DNA of 64,000 bases. Source: Candidatus Pelagibacter communis (lineage in GTDB: Bacteria > Pseudomonadota > Alphaproteobacteria > Pelagibacterales > Pelagibacteraceae). Each line of letters starts with the position of its first letter. The stretch's first letter is position 1. This document shows, in pieces, positions 27,683 to 37,652 of this stretch. The notes below the pieces were generated by a model, which was not told where the DNA came from, ran no database searches, and saw only the letters and a program-made list of their open reading frames with translations. The DNA lies in contig NZ_CVSF01000064.1 in the NCBI RefSeq assembly GCF_001179925.1, positions 1-64,000 on the forward strand, read 5' to 3'. A program made the position numbers and the translations under genes.

Positions 27683-29137
27683 ATGTCTATCAAAATTAAT
27701 TATAAAAATAGCGTTTCAAAGAAACTCTCTAGTAATCTTGTCTTATTCACTAATGAAAATTTCAATATTACCAATATAAAAAAATATATTTCCAGCTCTG
27801 AATATTCTTACATAAGTGAACTATTGAAAACTGGAGATTTAAAAAAAGATTTATTTGTTTTTGAGCTTAATTCAAAAAAAAAAATAGTTTTAATTTCCAT
27901 AAAAAATAATTTGAAAAACTCTGAAATAGAAAATTTAGGAGCTAAATTTTTTGGACGAATAAACTTTGGAAAAAATAGCGAATATTTGATTAATACTGAC
28001 TCTATAATTGATAAACAAAAAAATTTTATAGGTCATTTTCTTCATGGATTAAGATTAAAGTCATATCAATTTCTAAAATATAAGACAAAAAAAGATAATA
28101 GAAATATTTCATTGAATATTATTGGAAAAAATAAACCTTCAGAGCAAAACCAACTAAGATTTAAGTCTCTTGAAGAAGGTACTTTTTTTGCAAGAGATTT
28201 AGTATCAGAACCTGGAAATGTTTTACATCCTGATGAGTATGCAAAAAGAATTAAGTCTTTAAAAAAATATGGATTAAAGATTAATATTTATGATGAAAAA
28301 AAACTTAAAAAACTTGGGATGAATACTTTACTTGGAGTGGGGCAAGGAAGTATCAGGGGATCCTATTTGGTAACAATGGAATGGAAAGGATTAAAAAATA
28401 ATTCTAAGCCTTTAGCTTTTGTAGGAAAAGGAGTTTGTTTCGATACTGGGGGTATTTCTTTAAAGCCAGCTAAGTTTATGGAAGATATGACTTATGATAT
28501 GGCAGGTTCTGCAGTTGTTGTAGGATTAATGAAAAATTTAGCTTTAAGAAAAGCAAAAATCAATGCGGTTGGTGTTGTAGGTCTTGTAGAAAATATGCCG
28601 GGTGGAAATGCACAAAGACCAGGAGATATAGTTAAATCTTACAGTGGCAAAACAGTTGAGGTATTGAATACAGATGCAGAAGGAAGGTTAGTTTTAGCAG
28701 ATGCTTTAACGTATACTGAAGAAAAGTTTAAACCAAAATTTATTGTTGATTTAGCAACTTTAACAGGAGCTATAATTGTTTCTCTTGGTTCTGAATACGC
28801 AGGATTATTTTCTAATGATGATAAATTATCAAAGCAATTAATTGATGTAGGTAATGAAGTAGAGGAAAAAGTATGGAGGATGCCATTAAATAAAAACTAT
28901 GATAAACTTATTGACTCCAAAAATGCAGATATGCAAAATATTAACTATGTTGGTGGCGCAGGGTCAACAACTGCTGCACAATTTTTACAAAGATTTATTC
29001 TTAATAAAACCCCTTGGGCACATTTAGATATAGCAGGAATGGCTTTTTCAAAATATGGCGGTGCTTTGAATTCAGGTGGAGCAACAGGTTTCGGCGTGAG
29101 ATTATTAAACCAATTAATAGAGGAATATTATGAATAA
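27683..29137 (+). CDS. pepA: Leucyl aminopeptidase
   Basis: 484 residues. A cytosolic dizinc M17 exopeptidase. The N-terminal macro-like domain is divergent; the catalytic part has VGKGVCFDTGGISLKPAKFMEDMTYDMAGSA (metal and lysine ligands, near 248), NTDAEGRLVLADALTY (the M17 signature NTDAEGRL, near 331) and FIVDLATLTGA. Length is typical. It overlaps ndk by 8 bases; holC, often found between these two genes in alphaproteobacteria, is absent. Confidence 0.94.
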   Translation: MSIKINYKNSVSKKLSSNLVLFTNENFNITNIKKYISSSEYSYISELLKTGDLKKDLFVFELNSKKKIVLISIKNNLKNSEIENLGAKFFGRINFGKNSEYLINTDSIIDKQKNFIGHFLHGLRLKSYQFLKYKTKKDNRNISLNIIGKNKPSEQNQLRFKSLEEGTFFARDLVSEPGNVLHPDEYAKRIKSLKKYGLKINIYDEKKLKKLGMNTLLGVGQGSIRGSYLVTMEWKGLKNNSKPLAFVGKGVCFDTGGISLKPAKFMEDMTYDMAGSAVVVGLMKNLALRKAKINAVGVVGLVENMPGGNAQRPGDIVKSYSGKTVEVLNTDAEGRLVLADALTYTEEKFKPKFIVDLATLTGAIIVSLGSEYAGLFSNDDKLSKQLIDVGNEVEEKVWRMPLNKNYDKLIDSKNADMQNINYVGGAGSTTAAQFLQRFILNKTPWAHLDIAGMAFSKYGGALNSGGATGFGVRLLNQLIEEYYE

Positions 29138-29540
29138 CGTTGAGCAAACTCTTTCAATTATAAAACCTGATGCTGTTGAACGAAATCTTGATAATGAGAT
29201 AAAACAAATGTTTATAAGCAAAGGTTTTAAGATAGTTCAAGAAAAAAAAATTCAAATTGAAAAATCTGAAGCTGAAAAATTTTACAAAGTTCATGAAACT
29301 AAGCCTTTTTATAATGATTTATGCTCCTATTTATCCTCAGGACCAATAGTTGCTATGATTTTAGAAAAAGAGAACGCAGTCTTGGCTAACAGAGATTTAA
29401 TGGGAGCAACAAACCCAAAAGATGCAGCAGAAGGAACTATCAGAAAAAAATATGGAATATCTATTGATAAAAATTCAGTGCATGGTTCCGATAGCCTTGA
29501 AAATGCTAGAATAGAAATTGAATTTTTTTTTAAAGATTAA
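29130..29540 (+). CDS. ndk: Nucleoside diphosphate kinase
   Basis: 136 residues. It exchanges the terminal phosphate among nucleoside triphosphates through a phosphohistidine. TLSIIKPDAVERN opens the protein, LMGATNPKDAAEGTIRKKYG near 90 is the nucleotide-binding segment, and NSVHGSDSLENA near 115 carries the catalytic histidine. Convergent with purN, overlapping it by 11 bases. Confidence 0.96.
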   Translation: MNNVEQTLSIIKPDAVERNLDNEIKQMFISKGFKIVQEKKIQIEKSEAEKFYKVHETKPFYNDLCSYLSSGPIVAMILEKENAVLANRDLMGATNPKDAAEGTIRKKYGISIDKNSVHGSDSLENARIEIEFFFKD

Positions 29541-30114
29541 TTAGTATTTTTTCAAGAGCTTTTGGGTATAAAAGATGTTCCTCTTTGAGTACTCTTTTTG
29601 CAACCTTTTCGCTTGTATCGCCCTTTAGAATTTTAATTTTTTTTTGTAGGATTATTTTCCCCGAGTCCAGCTTTGAATTAACGAAATGAACAGTACATCC
29701 TGAAAATTTTTCCCTATTTTTTATTACTTTTTGATGTGTATTAAGACCCTTATATTTAGGTAATAGTGAAGGGTGAATGTTAATAATTTTTCCTTTAAAT
29801 TTTTTAATAAAATTGGCAGAAAGTATTTTCATAAATCCAGCTAAGCAAATAAGCTTGATTTTTTTTCTTTTTAATAAATCGATAATAATTTTTTCAGCAT
29901 TTCTGATATTTTTGTAGTTGATTACTTTTTTATGAATTTTATATTTCTTAGCATAAATAAGTCCTTTAGCTTTTGATTTATTTGATATTACCAATGAAAT
30001 TTTATACTTGGAATTTTTTTTCAATGAATGTTGAATTAAATTTTTAAAATTACTTCCTGTACCTGATATGAATACAGCTACGTTTGCTTTTTTAATTCCA
30101 ATTGATTTTTGCAT
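29530..30114 (-). CDS. purN: Phosphoribosylglycinamide formyltransferase
   Basis: 194 residues. It formylates GAR with 10-formyl-THF in purine synthesis. VFISGTGSNFKNLI near 13 binds phosphate, CLAGFMKILSANFI near 88 and IINIHPSLLPKYKGLNTHQKVI near 105 form the active site (Asn/His), and GCTVHFVNSKLDSGKIILQ near 138 holds the catalytic aspartate. Overlaps purM by 23 bases, so the pair is coupled. Confidence 0.93.
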   Translation of the reverse strand: MQKSIGIKKANVAVFISGTGSNFKNLIQHSLKKNSKYKISLVISNKSKAKGLIYAKKYKIHKKVINYKNIRNAEKIIIDLLKRKKIKLICLAGFMKILSANFIKKFKGKIINIHPSLLPKYKGLNTHQKVIKNREKFSGCTVHFVNSKLDSGKIILQKKIKILKGDTSEKVAKRVLKEEHLLYPKALEKILINL

Positions 30115-31120
30115 TTAATTCAACTTTATTTTTTCCTTTTTTAATTTTTCCAATTAAATAAGGCTTAAAATCTTTTGAAAAATATTTACTAATTTTTTTA
30201 GTTTTTTTTGGATTTACTATTAAACAAAAACCAACCCCGCAATTAAATGTTTTTAACATTTCTTTGTCAGAAATATTTTTTTGTTTTAACCAATTAAATA
30301 TTCTTAAAGTTTTGATTTTATCTAGATCAATATTTGCACATAAATTGTCAGGAATTACTCTTTTAATATTATCTCTTAAGCCACCACCTGTAATATTAGC
30401 ACAACCATTCAATAAACCTTTATGAATTAAATTTAGAATTTCTTTTACATAAATTTTAGTAGGCTTTATTAGTTCATTTTTTAAAAAAATATTATTTCTT
30501 ATATTAATTTTTTTTTTATTTAAAACATGTCTGACTAAAGAATATCCATTTGAATGTAAACCCGAGGAAGGGACTGCAAAAATTAAATCACCATTTTTAA
30601 TTTTTCTTTTATCTAATATTTTATTTTCATCAACAACCCCAACAGCAAAACCTGCAATATCAAATTTACCTTTTTCATAGGTACCAGGCATTTCAGCTGT
30701 CTCACCACCAACTAGTTCACAATTAGCAATTTTACAACCTTTTAATATTCCCTTAATTATAGATTTAAGTTTTTTTAGATCAATTTTATTGATTGATATA
30801 TAATCCAAAAATAATATTGGTTTAGCACCTTGAACAATTAAGTCATTCACGCTCATCGCAACTAAATCAATACCGATAGTATCAAATTTATTTAATTGAT
30901 TTGCTATTTCGATTTTAGTTCCAACTCCATCAGTGCATGCAACTATTTTAGGTCTTTTGATGTTATTAGGAAGGTTAGAAATAGAGCCAAATCCACCAAT
31001 ATTATTAAACTTTTTATTGCCGTTTTTTTTTGGTGATATTTTTGATATGAAATTAATAAATTTATCGGCTGCTCTAATATTGACGCCGCTTTTTTTGTAG
31101 GTAAAGAGTTTTTTATTCAT
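30092..31120 (-). CDS. purM: Phosphoribosylformylglycinamidine cyclo-ligase (AIR synthetase)
   Basis: 342 residues. It closes the imidazole ring of AIR with ATP. YKKSGVNIRAADKFI at the start, VACTDGVGTKIEIA near 60, GGETAEMPGTY near 142, FAVPSSGLHSNGYSLVR near 180 and NITGGGLRDNIKRVIP near 246 are PurM signatures. Starts 21 bases from the divergent DUF2066 gene. The purM-purN pair beside DUF2066-hda is a common proteobacterial arrangement. Confidence 0.94.
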   Translation of the reverse strand: MNKKLFTYKKSGVNIRAADKFINFISKISPKKNGNKKFNNIGGFGSISNLPNNIKRPKIVACTDGVGTKIEIANQLNKFDTIGIDLVAMSVNDLIVQGAKPILFLDYISINKIDLKKLKSIIKGILKGCKIANCELVGGETAEMPGTYEKGKFDIAGFAVGVVDENKILDKRKIKNGDLIFAVPSSGLHSNGYSLVRHVLNKKKINIRNNIFLKNELIKPTKIYVKEILNLIHKGLLNGCANITGGGLRDNIKRVIPDNLCANIDLDKIKTLRIFNWLKQKNISDKEMLKTFNCGVGFCLIVNPKKTKKISKYFSKDFKPYLIGKIKKGKNKVELNAKINWN

Positions 31121-31141
31121 TAGAATATTACTTTAAAAACT

Positions 31142-32203
31142 ATGTATTATCAGAAATTCTTATATATTTTTTTTGTCACTCTTGCTCTAAATTTATCTTT
31201 TTTTTCCACAAACGAGGTAAATGCTAAAGCTTTTTTGATAGATGAAATAGAAATATCTGAAAAATTAGAGAATAATTTTAATAAAGATATTCTAATTAAT
31301 AAAGGCTTTAGAAAAGCTTTCAAAGAATTGATGGAAAAACTTATTCAATCTAAAGATTTAAATAAAATAAAAGATATTAGCTTAAATGATATAAAGACTA
31401 TGATAGAGACTTTTTCGATTAAAGAAGAAAAATTTATTAACAAATATTACAGTTTAAATTTAGGAGTCGCTTTTAATAAAAAAAAAATTTTCAACTATTT
31501 AGATACTAAAAATATATTTCCTTCTCAAATAGTAGAAGAGAAATTTTTATTCATACCTATAATAATTGATCAATCTAACACAGATCTTTTAGTATTTTCA
31601 AAAAATCCAATTTACAAAAAATGGAAAGAGGAAAATAATAATAATCATTTAATTGAGTATATTCTACCAACTGAAGACTTAGAGGACTTAAATTTGATAA
31701 AAGCAAATTATTTAGAATTAGAAAACTACGATTTTAATGAAATTATAAAAAAATATTTTTTAAATAACTCTATTATTACCTTAATTTTTAAAGATCAGAG
31801 TCAAATAAAAATTTTATCTAAAATAAATATTAAAGGAAAAAAAGTTATTAAAAGTAATTCTTTTAAAAATATTGAACTAGATAATAACGATGATTTAAAA
31901 CAATTAATATTCGATTTAAAAATTATATATGAGGATTTTTGGAAAGAAAATAATTTAATAAATACATCAATAAAACTACCACTTCTTATTCAAGTAAATA
32001 ACACTGACTTTGAACTATCCGCAAAATTTGAGGAAACTTTAGATAAAATTGATTTAATAAACAATTATTCGATAAGTAAATTTGATAAAGATTTTATTTT
32101 TTACGAAGTGATTTTTAACGGAACTACAAAAAATTTTATTAATATTATGAAGAATCAAAATTACAATTTTGATACGCAAAAAAAAACTTGGATTTTAAAA
32201 TGA
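31142..32203 (+). CDS. DUF2066 domain protein
   Basis: 353 residues. The N-terminus looks like a signal peptide (about 1-28, ending NEVNAKA). The body is lysine/asparagine-rich without catalytic motifs that I recognise. Position between purM and hda, exactly where DUF2066 proteins occur in other proteobacteria, and the opening LINKGFRKAFKELMEKLI support the family. It is probably periplasmic or membrane-attached. It overlaps hda by ATGA. Function unknown. Confidence 0.6.
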   Translation: MYYQKFLYIFFVTLALNLSFFSTNEVNAKAFLIDEIEISEKLENNFNKDILINKGFRKAFKELMEKLIQSKDLNKIKDISLNDIKTMIETFSIKEEKFINKYYSLNLGVAFNKKKIFNYLDTKNIFPSQIVEEKFLFIPIIIDQSNTDLLVFSKNPIYKKWKEENNNNHLIEYILPTEDLEDLNLIKANYLELENYDFNEIIKKYFLNNSIITLIFKDQSQIKILSKINIKGKKVIKSNSFKNIELDNNDDLKQLIFDLKIIYEDFWKENNLINTSIKLPLLIQVNNTDFELSAKFEETLDKIDLINNYSISKFDKDFIFYEVIFNGTTKNFINIMKNQNYNFDTQKKTWILK

Positions 32204-32862
32204 GGGATTTAAATCAACTAATTATTCAATTTGATTATGAGGAAAACTTTAAGGATGATGATTTTTATGTTTCAAATAGTAATAAAAATGCTTTTAAGTT
32301 ACTGAACCAATGGCCTAAATGGGAAAAAAATTTTTTGAATATCTATGGTGAAAAATTTTCAGGCAAAACTCATCTTATGAATATTTTCATTAAAAAATTT
32401 AAAGGAATTAAATTTTATTCAAATTCATTGACTGATGAAGATCTAAAAATTCTAAAAGTTCACGAAAATATCATTTTAGAAAACTTAAATGAGGAAATTA
32501 ATGAAAAATTAATTTATACTCTATTAAATATAATTGATTTAGATAATAAATTTGTAATAATTACATCTGAAAAACCCATTGTAGATTTAAATTTTGCATT
32601 ACCTGACTTAAAATCTAGAGCAAAAAATTTTTTATTACAAAAAATAGATAAACCTGACGATGAATTAATGTTTGCTTTGATATTAAAAAATTTATCAGAT
32701 CGTCAAATAACTATAGATAAAAAACTAATAGATTTTATAATCAAAAGAATTGATAGATCGTATGGCAAAATATTTGATTTCATATATAAAGTTGACGAAC
32801 TAAGTTTAAAAAAGAAAAAACGTATTGATTTTAAGATTATAAAAGAGGTTTTAGGAGAATAA
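32200..32862 (+). CDS. hda: DnaA-like regulatory inactivator Hda
   Basis: About 220 residues from ATG 32200; an upstream TTG at 32188 is less likely given the ATGA coupling. It opens RDLNQLIIQFDYEENFKDDDFYVSNSNKNAF, as DnaA-domain III proteins do, with NIYGEKFSGKTHLMNIF (Walker A) near 47 and an arginine-finger region ALPDLKSRAKNF near 134. The DNA-binding domain IV of DnaA is lacking, as expected for Hda, which with the sliding clamp turns off DnaA after initiation. Located directly before aspS. Confidence 0.8.
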   Translation: MRDLNQLIIQFDYEENFKDDDFYVSNSNKNAFKLLNQWPKWEKNFLNIYGEKFSGKTHLMNIFIKKFKGIKFYSNSLTDEDLKILKVHENIILENLNEEINEKLIYTLLNIIDLDNKFVIITSEKPIVDLNFALPDLKSRAKNFLLQKIDKPDDELMFALILKNLSDRQITIDKKLIDFIIKRIDRSYGKIFDFIYKVDELSLKKKKRIDFKIIKEVLGE

Positions 32863-34650
32863 TTGAGTAATAAATATCGAACACATAATTGTAATGAGCT
32901 TCGTAAAGATCATGTTGGGAATGATGTAGTTCTCTCTGGTTGGGTTAATAAGAAAAGGGATCATGGAAATTTGTTGTTTATTGATTTAAGAGATAATTAT
33001 GGAATTACACAGTGTATTGTTGAGAAGGAAAATTCTAGTTTTGCAGAATTAGAAAAAATACAATTAGAGACAGTTATAAAAATTGAGGGTAAAGTTGTTG
33101 ATAGATCTCATGAAACAATTAACAAAGAAATTAAATCTGGAGAAATAGAGGTAACTATTAAAAAATTTAAAGTTCTTGGAACTTGTAAGGAATTACCTTT
33201 ACCAGTCTTTAGCGATCAAGAATACGCTGAAGAAATTAGACTAAAATATAGATTTCTTGATTTAAGAAGAAAAAAAATTCATGAAAATATTATTTTAAGA
33301 TCTAAAGTAATTTCATTCATAAGAAATGAAATGAATAAGTTAGGATTTTTAGAATTTCAAACTCCAATATTGACTTCATCAAGCCCAGAGGGAGCAAGAG
33401 ATTTTTTAGTTCCTAGCAGATTAAATCCAGGTAAATTTTATGCTCTTCCTCAGGCTCCTCAACAATTCAAACAATTAATAATGGTTTCAGGTTTTGATAA
33501 ATATTTTCAAATTGCTCCGTGTTTCAGGGATGAGGATGCGCGAGCAGATAGGAGCCCTGGAGAGTTTTATCAATTAGATTTGGAAATGTCTTTTGTTGAA
33601 CAAAAAGATGTATTTGATGTAGTTGAAAAATTATTGATCAGAACTTTTACAAATTTTTCAAATAAAAAATTATTATTCAACAAATTTCCCCAAATTACAT
33701 ACAAAGATAGCATGTTAAAGTATGGGTCAGATAAGCCAGATTTAAGAAATCCTTTAATAATTTTTGACATCACAGAAGTTTTTTCCCGAAAAGATGTATC
33801 ATTTGATATTTTTAAAAAACTTGTGCAATCTGGATCAAATGTAAGGTGTATTGTAACAAAAAATACTAAAGATAAACCAAGAAGTTTTTTTGATAATATT
33901 GACAAATGGGCAAAAGAACAAGGAGCATCAGGCCTTGCGTATTTTACAATAGAAAAAGAGAGAGAAGTTTCAGCTAAAGGACCGGTTGGAAAATTTTTTT
34001 CTAAAGAATCTTTAGAGGAGATAATGAAAAAAACAGGTGCAAAAGTAGGGGATAGTGTTTTTCTAGCTTGTTCAAAACTTAAAGATCTTGAAAAAATCAC
34101 ATCATTGGCGAGAGATAAAATAGCTCGAGAACTAAATTTGATCGATAATGATACTTTTGCATTTTGTTGGATCGTAGATTATCCGATGTTTGAAAAGGAC
34201 GAGATAACAAATAATATTAAATTTAGTCACAACCCTTTTTCAATGCCTCAAGGAGATATTGAAAAGATAAACTTTAGCAAACCTTTAGATATTCTCGCTT
34301 ATCAGTACGACATCGTATGTAATGGTGTTGAATTATCATCTGGTGCAATTAGAAATCATGTTCCTGAACTCATGTATAAACTTTTTTCAATTGCTGGATA
34401 TACTGAGAAAATAATTGATGAAAAATTTACTGGAATGATAAATGCTCTAAGTTATGGAGCACCTCCCCATGGCGGGATCGCTCCAGGAATTGATAGGATA
34501 GTAATGTTACTTGCTAATGAAAAAAATATTAGAGAGGTAACAATGTTCCCAATGAATCAAAATGCACAAGATTTGATGATGAATGCGCCATCTGATGTAA
34601 GCGACAAACAACTAAAAGAGCTTAATATTAGCTTAAAAAATAAAAAATAA
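32863..34650 (+). CDS. aspS: Aspartyl-tRNA synthetase
   Basis: 595 residues, the bacterial size with the GAD insertion. The start codon is TTG, preceded by a good TTAGGAGA ribosome site and immediately following the hda stop. The OB-fold anticodon domain holds LSGWVNKKRDHGNLLFIDLRD. Class II motifs are visible: FLEFQTPILTSSSPEGARDFLVP, FQIAPCFRDEDARADRSPGEFYQLDLEMSF (motif 2) and APPHGGIAPGIDRIVMLLA (motif 3). A 63-base inner segment (34193-34255) is repeated in inverted form at 1-63. Confidence 0.96.
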   Translation: MSNKYRTHNCNELRKDHVGNDVVLSGWVNKKRDHGNLLFIDLRDNYGITQCIVEKENSSFAELEKIQLETVIKIEGKVVDRSHETINKEIKSGEIEVTIKKFKVLGTCKELPLPVFSDQEYAEEIRLKYRFLDLRRKKIHENIILRSKVISFIRNEMNKLGFLEFQTPILTSSSPEGARDFLVPSRLNPGKFYALPQAPQQFKQLIMVSGFDKYFQIAPCFRDEDARADRSPGEFYQLDLEMSFVEQKDVFDVVEKLLIRTFTNFSNKKLLFNKFPQITYKDSMLKYGSDKPDLRNPLIIFDITEVFSRKDVSFDIFKKLVQSGSNVRCIVTKNTKDKPRSFFDNIDKWAKEQGASGLAYFTIEKEREVSAKGPVGKFFSKESLEEIMKKTGAKVGDSVFLACSKLKDLEKITSLARDKIARELNLIDNDTFAFCWIVDYPMFEKDEITNNIKFSHNPFSMPQGDIEKINFSKPLDILAYQYDIVCNGVELSSGAIRNHVPELMYKLFSIAGYTEKIIDEKFTGMINALSYGAPPHGGIAPGIDRIVMLLANEKNIREVTMFPMNQNAQDLMMNAPSDVSDKQLKELNISLKNKK

Positions 34651-35469
34651 CTATTTTTTACCTTTTAAACTTATTTTAACATCTGATAAATCAACGAGAT
34701 TTTTCTTATAATTATTTCTAACAAATCCCTTGCTGGTAATATCTTTAACAATTTTTAAAAACTGATTTTGATCATCTAAGTTTTGATCATCAAGATTTAT
34801 TGGCTCTGATCCACCAATAGATGGTGTATGAGCTAAATCTTCTCTGTTTTGATAAGAAATAGCCAATTCTCTGAAAATATAATCTAAAATTGAGGTAGCA
34901 CTAAGTATACGGTCGTTTCCATACACTTTTCCAGATGGCTCAAATTTTGTACCAACGAATGCACTGATAAATTCATCTAACGGAACTCCATATTGTAAGC
35001 CAAGCGAGACAGCTATAGCAAAATTATTCATTAATGCTTTCACTAATTCACCTTCTTTACTAGTATCTATAAAAATTTCTCCTATTTTACCATCTTCATA
35101 TTCTCCAGTATGGAGGTAAACTTTGTGGTCTCCGATCGTAGCTTTTTGAATATACCCTTTACGTCTATCAGGCATACTAAATCTTTTTCCTGATTTTTCT
35201 GTTTTATTCAAAACTTGAGTAACTGTTTGCTCAAAAATTTCTTTATTGCTATCCTTATTAGATGATATTAAATCAATTTTTTTATCTTTGAGTTTATTAT
35301 TCGGTTCTAAGCTTTTGGTTTTTCTATTGTCTAATTTTACTTCTAAAACCTCAAACTTACCATCGTCTCTTTTTTCGAGATTCTTAAGCTCTGTCTCATT
35401 TATTTCATTTAAGTAGTGATTAACCTTAAATGTACAAGTATAAAAAGTTTCAACTAAATATTTTGCCAT
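34651..35469 (-). CDS. TSCPD-domain protein related to class II ribonucleotide reductase tails
   Basis: 272 residues. The part from about 115 to 235 ([80 protein letters not shown]) resembles the C-terminal TSCPD region of adenosylcobalamin-dependent ribonucleotide reductases (NrdJ), but here as a free protein. The N-terminal 110 residues are charged and unrecognised. Such stand-alone proteins occur in alphaproteobacteria; their role is unproven. The stop is directly against the aspS stop, with no gap. Confidence 0.65.
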   Translation of the reverse strand: MAKYLVETFYTCTFKVNHYLNEINETELKNLEKRDDGKFEVLEVKLDNRKTKSLEPNNKLKDKKIDLISSNKDSNKEIFEQTVTQVLNKTEKSGKRFSMPDRRKGYIQKATIGDHKVYLHTGEYEDGKIGEIFIDTSKEGELVKALMNNFAIAVSLGLQYGVPLDEFISAFVGTKFEPSGKVYGNDRILSATSILDYIFRELAISYQNREDLAHTPSIGGSEPINLDDQNLDDQNQFLKIVKDITSKGFVRNNYKKNLVDLSDVKISLKGKK

Positions 35470-35585
35470 TTTACCCCAATTTTTTTTAATTTATTTGAAT
35501 AATGAATCAATTGATTTATATACAAAACCAAATTTTAGTCTAATTTAATTTATACAATTTTGAATTGAAAAAAATAAATATTTAA

Positions 35586-35948
35586 ATGTTGACATTACTA
35601 AAAAAAATTTTCACTTGGTGGAATCGAGATACGTTCGGAACAAGATTAAAAACAATTTTATTTGGAAAGATTGTGGGAACCGACTCTTTTGGAAATAAGT
35701 ACTACGAAAGTAAAGATGGAAAACGATGGGTTATATACTCAGAAGAGATTGATGCAACCAAGATTCCTGTGGAATGGTATTCTTGGATGCATTTTACACA
35801 TAATAGAATAGAAAAAAAACATGATTTAGAAAAATATGATTGGCAAAAACCACATCAGTCTAATCCGACAGGAACTGATAAAGCTTATTATCCTAATAAA
35901 AATAAAGATAATGCTATCAAAAAAAAATACAAAAGCTGGAAATCTTAA
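35586..35948 (+). CDS. NDUFA12-family complex I accessory subunit
   Basis: 120 residues. FTWWNRDTFGTRLKTILFGKIVGTDSFGNKYYE, DGKRWVIYSEEIDATKIPVEWYSWMHFT and W.KPHQSNPTGTDKAYYP are the conserved blocks of NDUFA12 / B17.2, a supernumerary NADH:ubiquinone oxidoreductase subunit shared by alphaproteobacteria and mitochondria. It overlaps the DUF2155 gene by 38 bases. This pair next to acc genes is a typical alphaproteobacterial arrangement and strengthens the taxonomic assignment. Confidence 0.9.
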   Translation: MLTLLKKIFTWWNRDTFGTRLKTILFGKIVGTDSFGNKYYESKDGKRWVIYSEEIDATKIPVEWYSWMHFTHNRIEKKHDLEKYDWQKPHQSNPTGTDKAYYPNKNKDNAIKKKYKSWKS

Positions 35949-36318
35949 TAAATTTTTGATTATATTTATTTTTATAATCTCTTCATTTAAGTTTTCTTAT
36001 ACTCAAGCACAAAATGATTTAATTGGTACAAAAACAGACATTAAAATTTTAGATAAAATAAGCTCAAAAAATGAATTAATTAATTTAACAAATGGAGATG
36101 AGTTAATTTATAAAGATTTAGCAATTAAAGTTATGAAGTGTACTAATTCTGAATTTGATGACAATCCTGAAATCAAAGCCTATATTCAAGTAAGAGATTT
36201 AACAAAAAATGATAATGATAAAGTATTTGTATTTAATGGGTGGATGTTTTCTTCTAGTCCATCAATAGCACCATTTGATCACCCAGTTTATGATGTTTGG
36301 TTAGTTGATTGTTACTAA
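35911..36318 (+). CDS. DUF2155 exported protein
   Basis: About 135 residues from the ATG at 35911; more upstream starts would read deep into the NDUFA12 gene. A basic N-terminus and hydrophobic stretch (KFLIIFIFIISSFKFSYTQAQ) form a signal peptide. The mature part, DLAIKVMKCTNSEFDDNPEIKAYIQV and VFVFNGWMFSSSPSIAPFDHPVYDVWLVDC, is the DUF2155 core with conserved cysteines. Periplasmic; function unknown. The stop shares the tetranucleotide CTAA with the convergent accC stop. Confidence 0.85.
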   Translation: MLSKKNTKAGNLNKFLIIFIFIISSFKFSYTQAQNDLIGTKTDIKILDKISSKNELINLTNGDELIYKDLAIKVMKCTNSEFDDNPEIKAYIQVRDLTKNDNDKVFVFNGWMFSSSPSIAPFDHPVYDVWLVDCY

Positions 36319-37652
36319 ACAATTTTTTCTTTATCTAGCCAGCTAACATTAAAATTAGAATCAATAAACTTTTCGTGATTGAGTAATTTCTTATGTAGAG
36401 GAATGGTGGTAGTTATTCCTTCGATTACAAACTCATCTAGAGATCTATTCATTCTTTGGATAGCTTCTTTTCGATTTCTTCCATGGCATATTAATTTACA
36501 AACCATACTATCATAATAAGGAGTAACTTTATAACCCTGAAATATGGCACCATCTACTCTCGTTCTAAAACCTGAGGGCTGATGACACATTCCTATAATT
36601 CCTGGAGAAGGTTGAAAATTTTTACTTGGATCTTCAGCATTAATTCTACATTCTATTGCATGACCTCTTGGATTAATATCTGACTGTTTTAATGCAGTTT
36701 CTCCTGTGTAAGCTATCCATATTTGCTCTTTAATTATATCTATACCTGTTACCATCTCAGAAACTGGATGTTCAACTTGAACTCTTGTATTCATCTCCAA
36801 GAAATAAAATTTTCCATCCTCATAAATAAATTCTACAGTACCAGCACCTTCATAACCAATTTTACTTACCATTTTTACAGTTCTTTCAAATAAATCTTTT
36901 CTGATCTCATCATTTAAAACAGGACTTGGAGTTTCTTCGATTAGTTTTTGATGTCTTCTTTGAACAGAACAGTCTCTCTCGTGAAGATGCACAGTTCTAT
37001 TTTTTCCAGCCAAGACTTGCACCTCAATATGTCTTGGATTTTGAAAAAATTTTTCCAAATAAATTTCATCATTACCAAAATATTTTTTAGCTTCGGTTTT
37101 TGCTGTTAAAAACATAGACTCAAATTCTTCTTCTTTATGGACAATTTTCATACCTTTGCCACCACCACCAGCGGAGGCTTTTATTAAAACTGGGAAACCA
37201 ATTTTTTTACAAAGTTCTTTTGCTTCTTTTACATTTTTGATACCTCCTTCGGATCCTTCAATTACAGGTAAACCATTTTCTTTAGCAATTTTTTTTGCAT
37301 GGATTTTATCTCCCATCATTTTAATTAATTTAGATGATGCTCCGATAAATTTAATATTATTTTCTTCAAGAACTTTAGCAAAGTTTGCATTTTCAGATAA
37401 GAATCCATAACCAGGATGAACGGCTTCTGCATTAGTTATTTCAATTGCGGACATAAGAGCTGGAATATTCAAATAGCTATTAGCAGGTTGATGAGATCCT
37501 ATGCATACGCTTTCATCAGCCATTCTTACATGCATACTGTTTTTATCTACATCAGAATGAACAGCAACTGTTGCAATTCCCCATTCCTTGCAAGCCCTAA
37601 TAACTCTGACTGCAATTTCCCCACGATTTGCAATTAGAATTTTTTTAAACAT
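36315..37652 (-). CDS. accC: Acetyl-CoA carboxylase, biotin carboxylase subunit
   Basis: 445 residues. It carboxylates biotin on AccB with bicarbonate and ATP. KILIANRGEIAVRVIRACKEWGI opens the protein, VLIKASAGGGGKGMKIV near 155 is the ATP-grasp glycine loop, VQRRHQKLIEETPSP near 236 and FYFLEMNTRVQVEHPVSEMVTG near 283 form the active site, and GHAIECRINAEDP follows. Its start codon shares a base with the accB stop, as expected for a fixed subunit ratio. Confidence 0.96.
   Translation of the reverse strand: MFKKILIANRGEIAVRVIRACKEWGIATVAVHSDVDKNSMHVRMADESVCIGSHQPANSYLNIPALMSAIEITNAEAVHPGYGFLSENANFAKVLEENNIKFIGASSKLIKMMGDKIHAKKIAKENGLPVIEGSEGGIKNVKEAKELCKKIGFPVLIKASAGGGGKGMKIVHKEEEFESMFLTAKTEAKKYFGNDEIYLEKFFQNPRHIEVQVLAGKNRTVHLHERDCSVQRRHQKLIEETPSPVLNDEIRKDLFERTVKMVSKIGYEGAGTVEFIYEDGKFYFLEMNTRVQVEHPVSEMVTGIDIIKEQIWIAYTGETALKQSDINPRGHAIECRINAEDPSKNFQPSPGIIGMCHQPSGFRTRVDGAIFQGYKVTPYYDSMVCKLICHGRNRKEAIQRMNRSLDEFVIEGITTTIPLHKKLLNHEKFIDSNFNVSWLDKEKIV

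Noticed and set aside
33570-34100. Open frame of about 176 codons opposite aspS
   Set aside because: aspS is certain on the plus strand; the antisense frame has no recognised motif.
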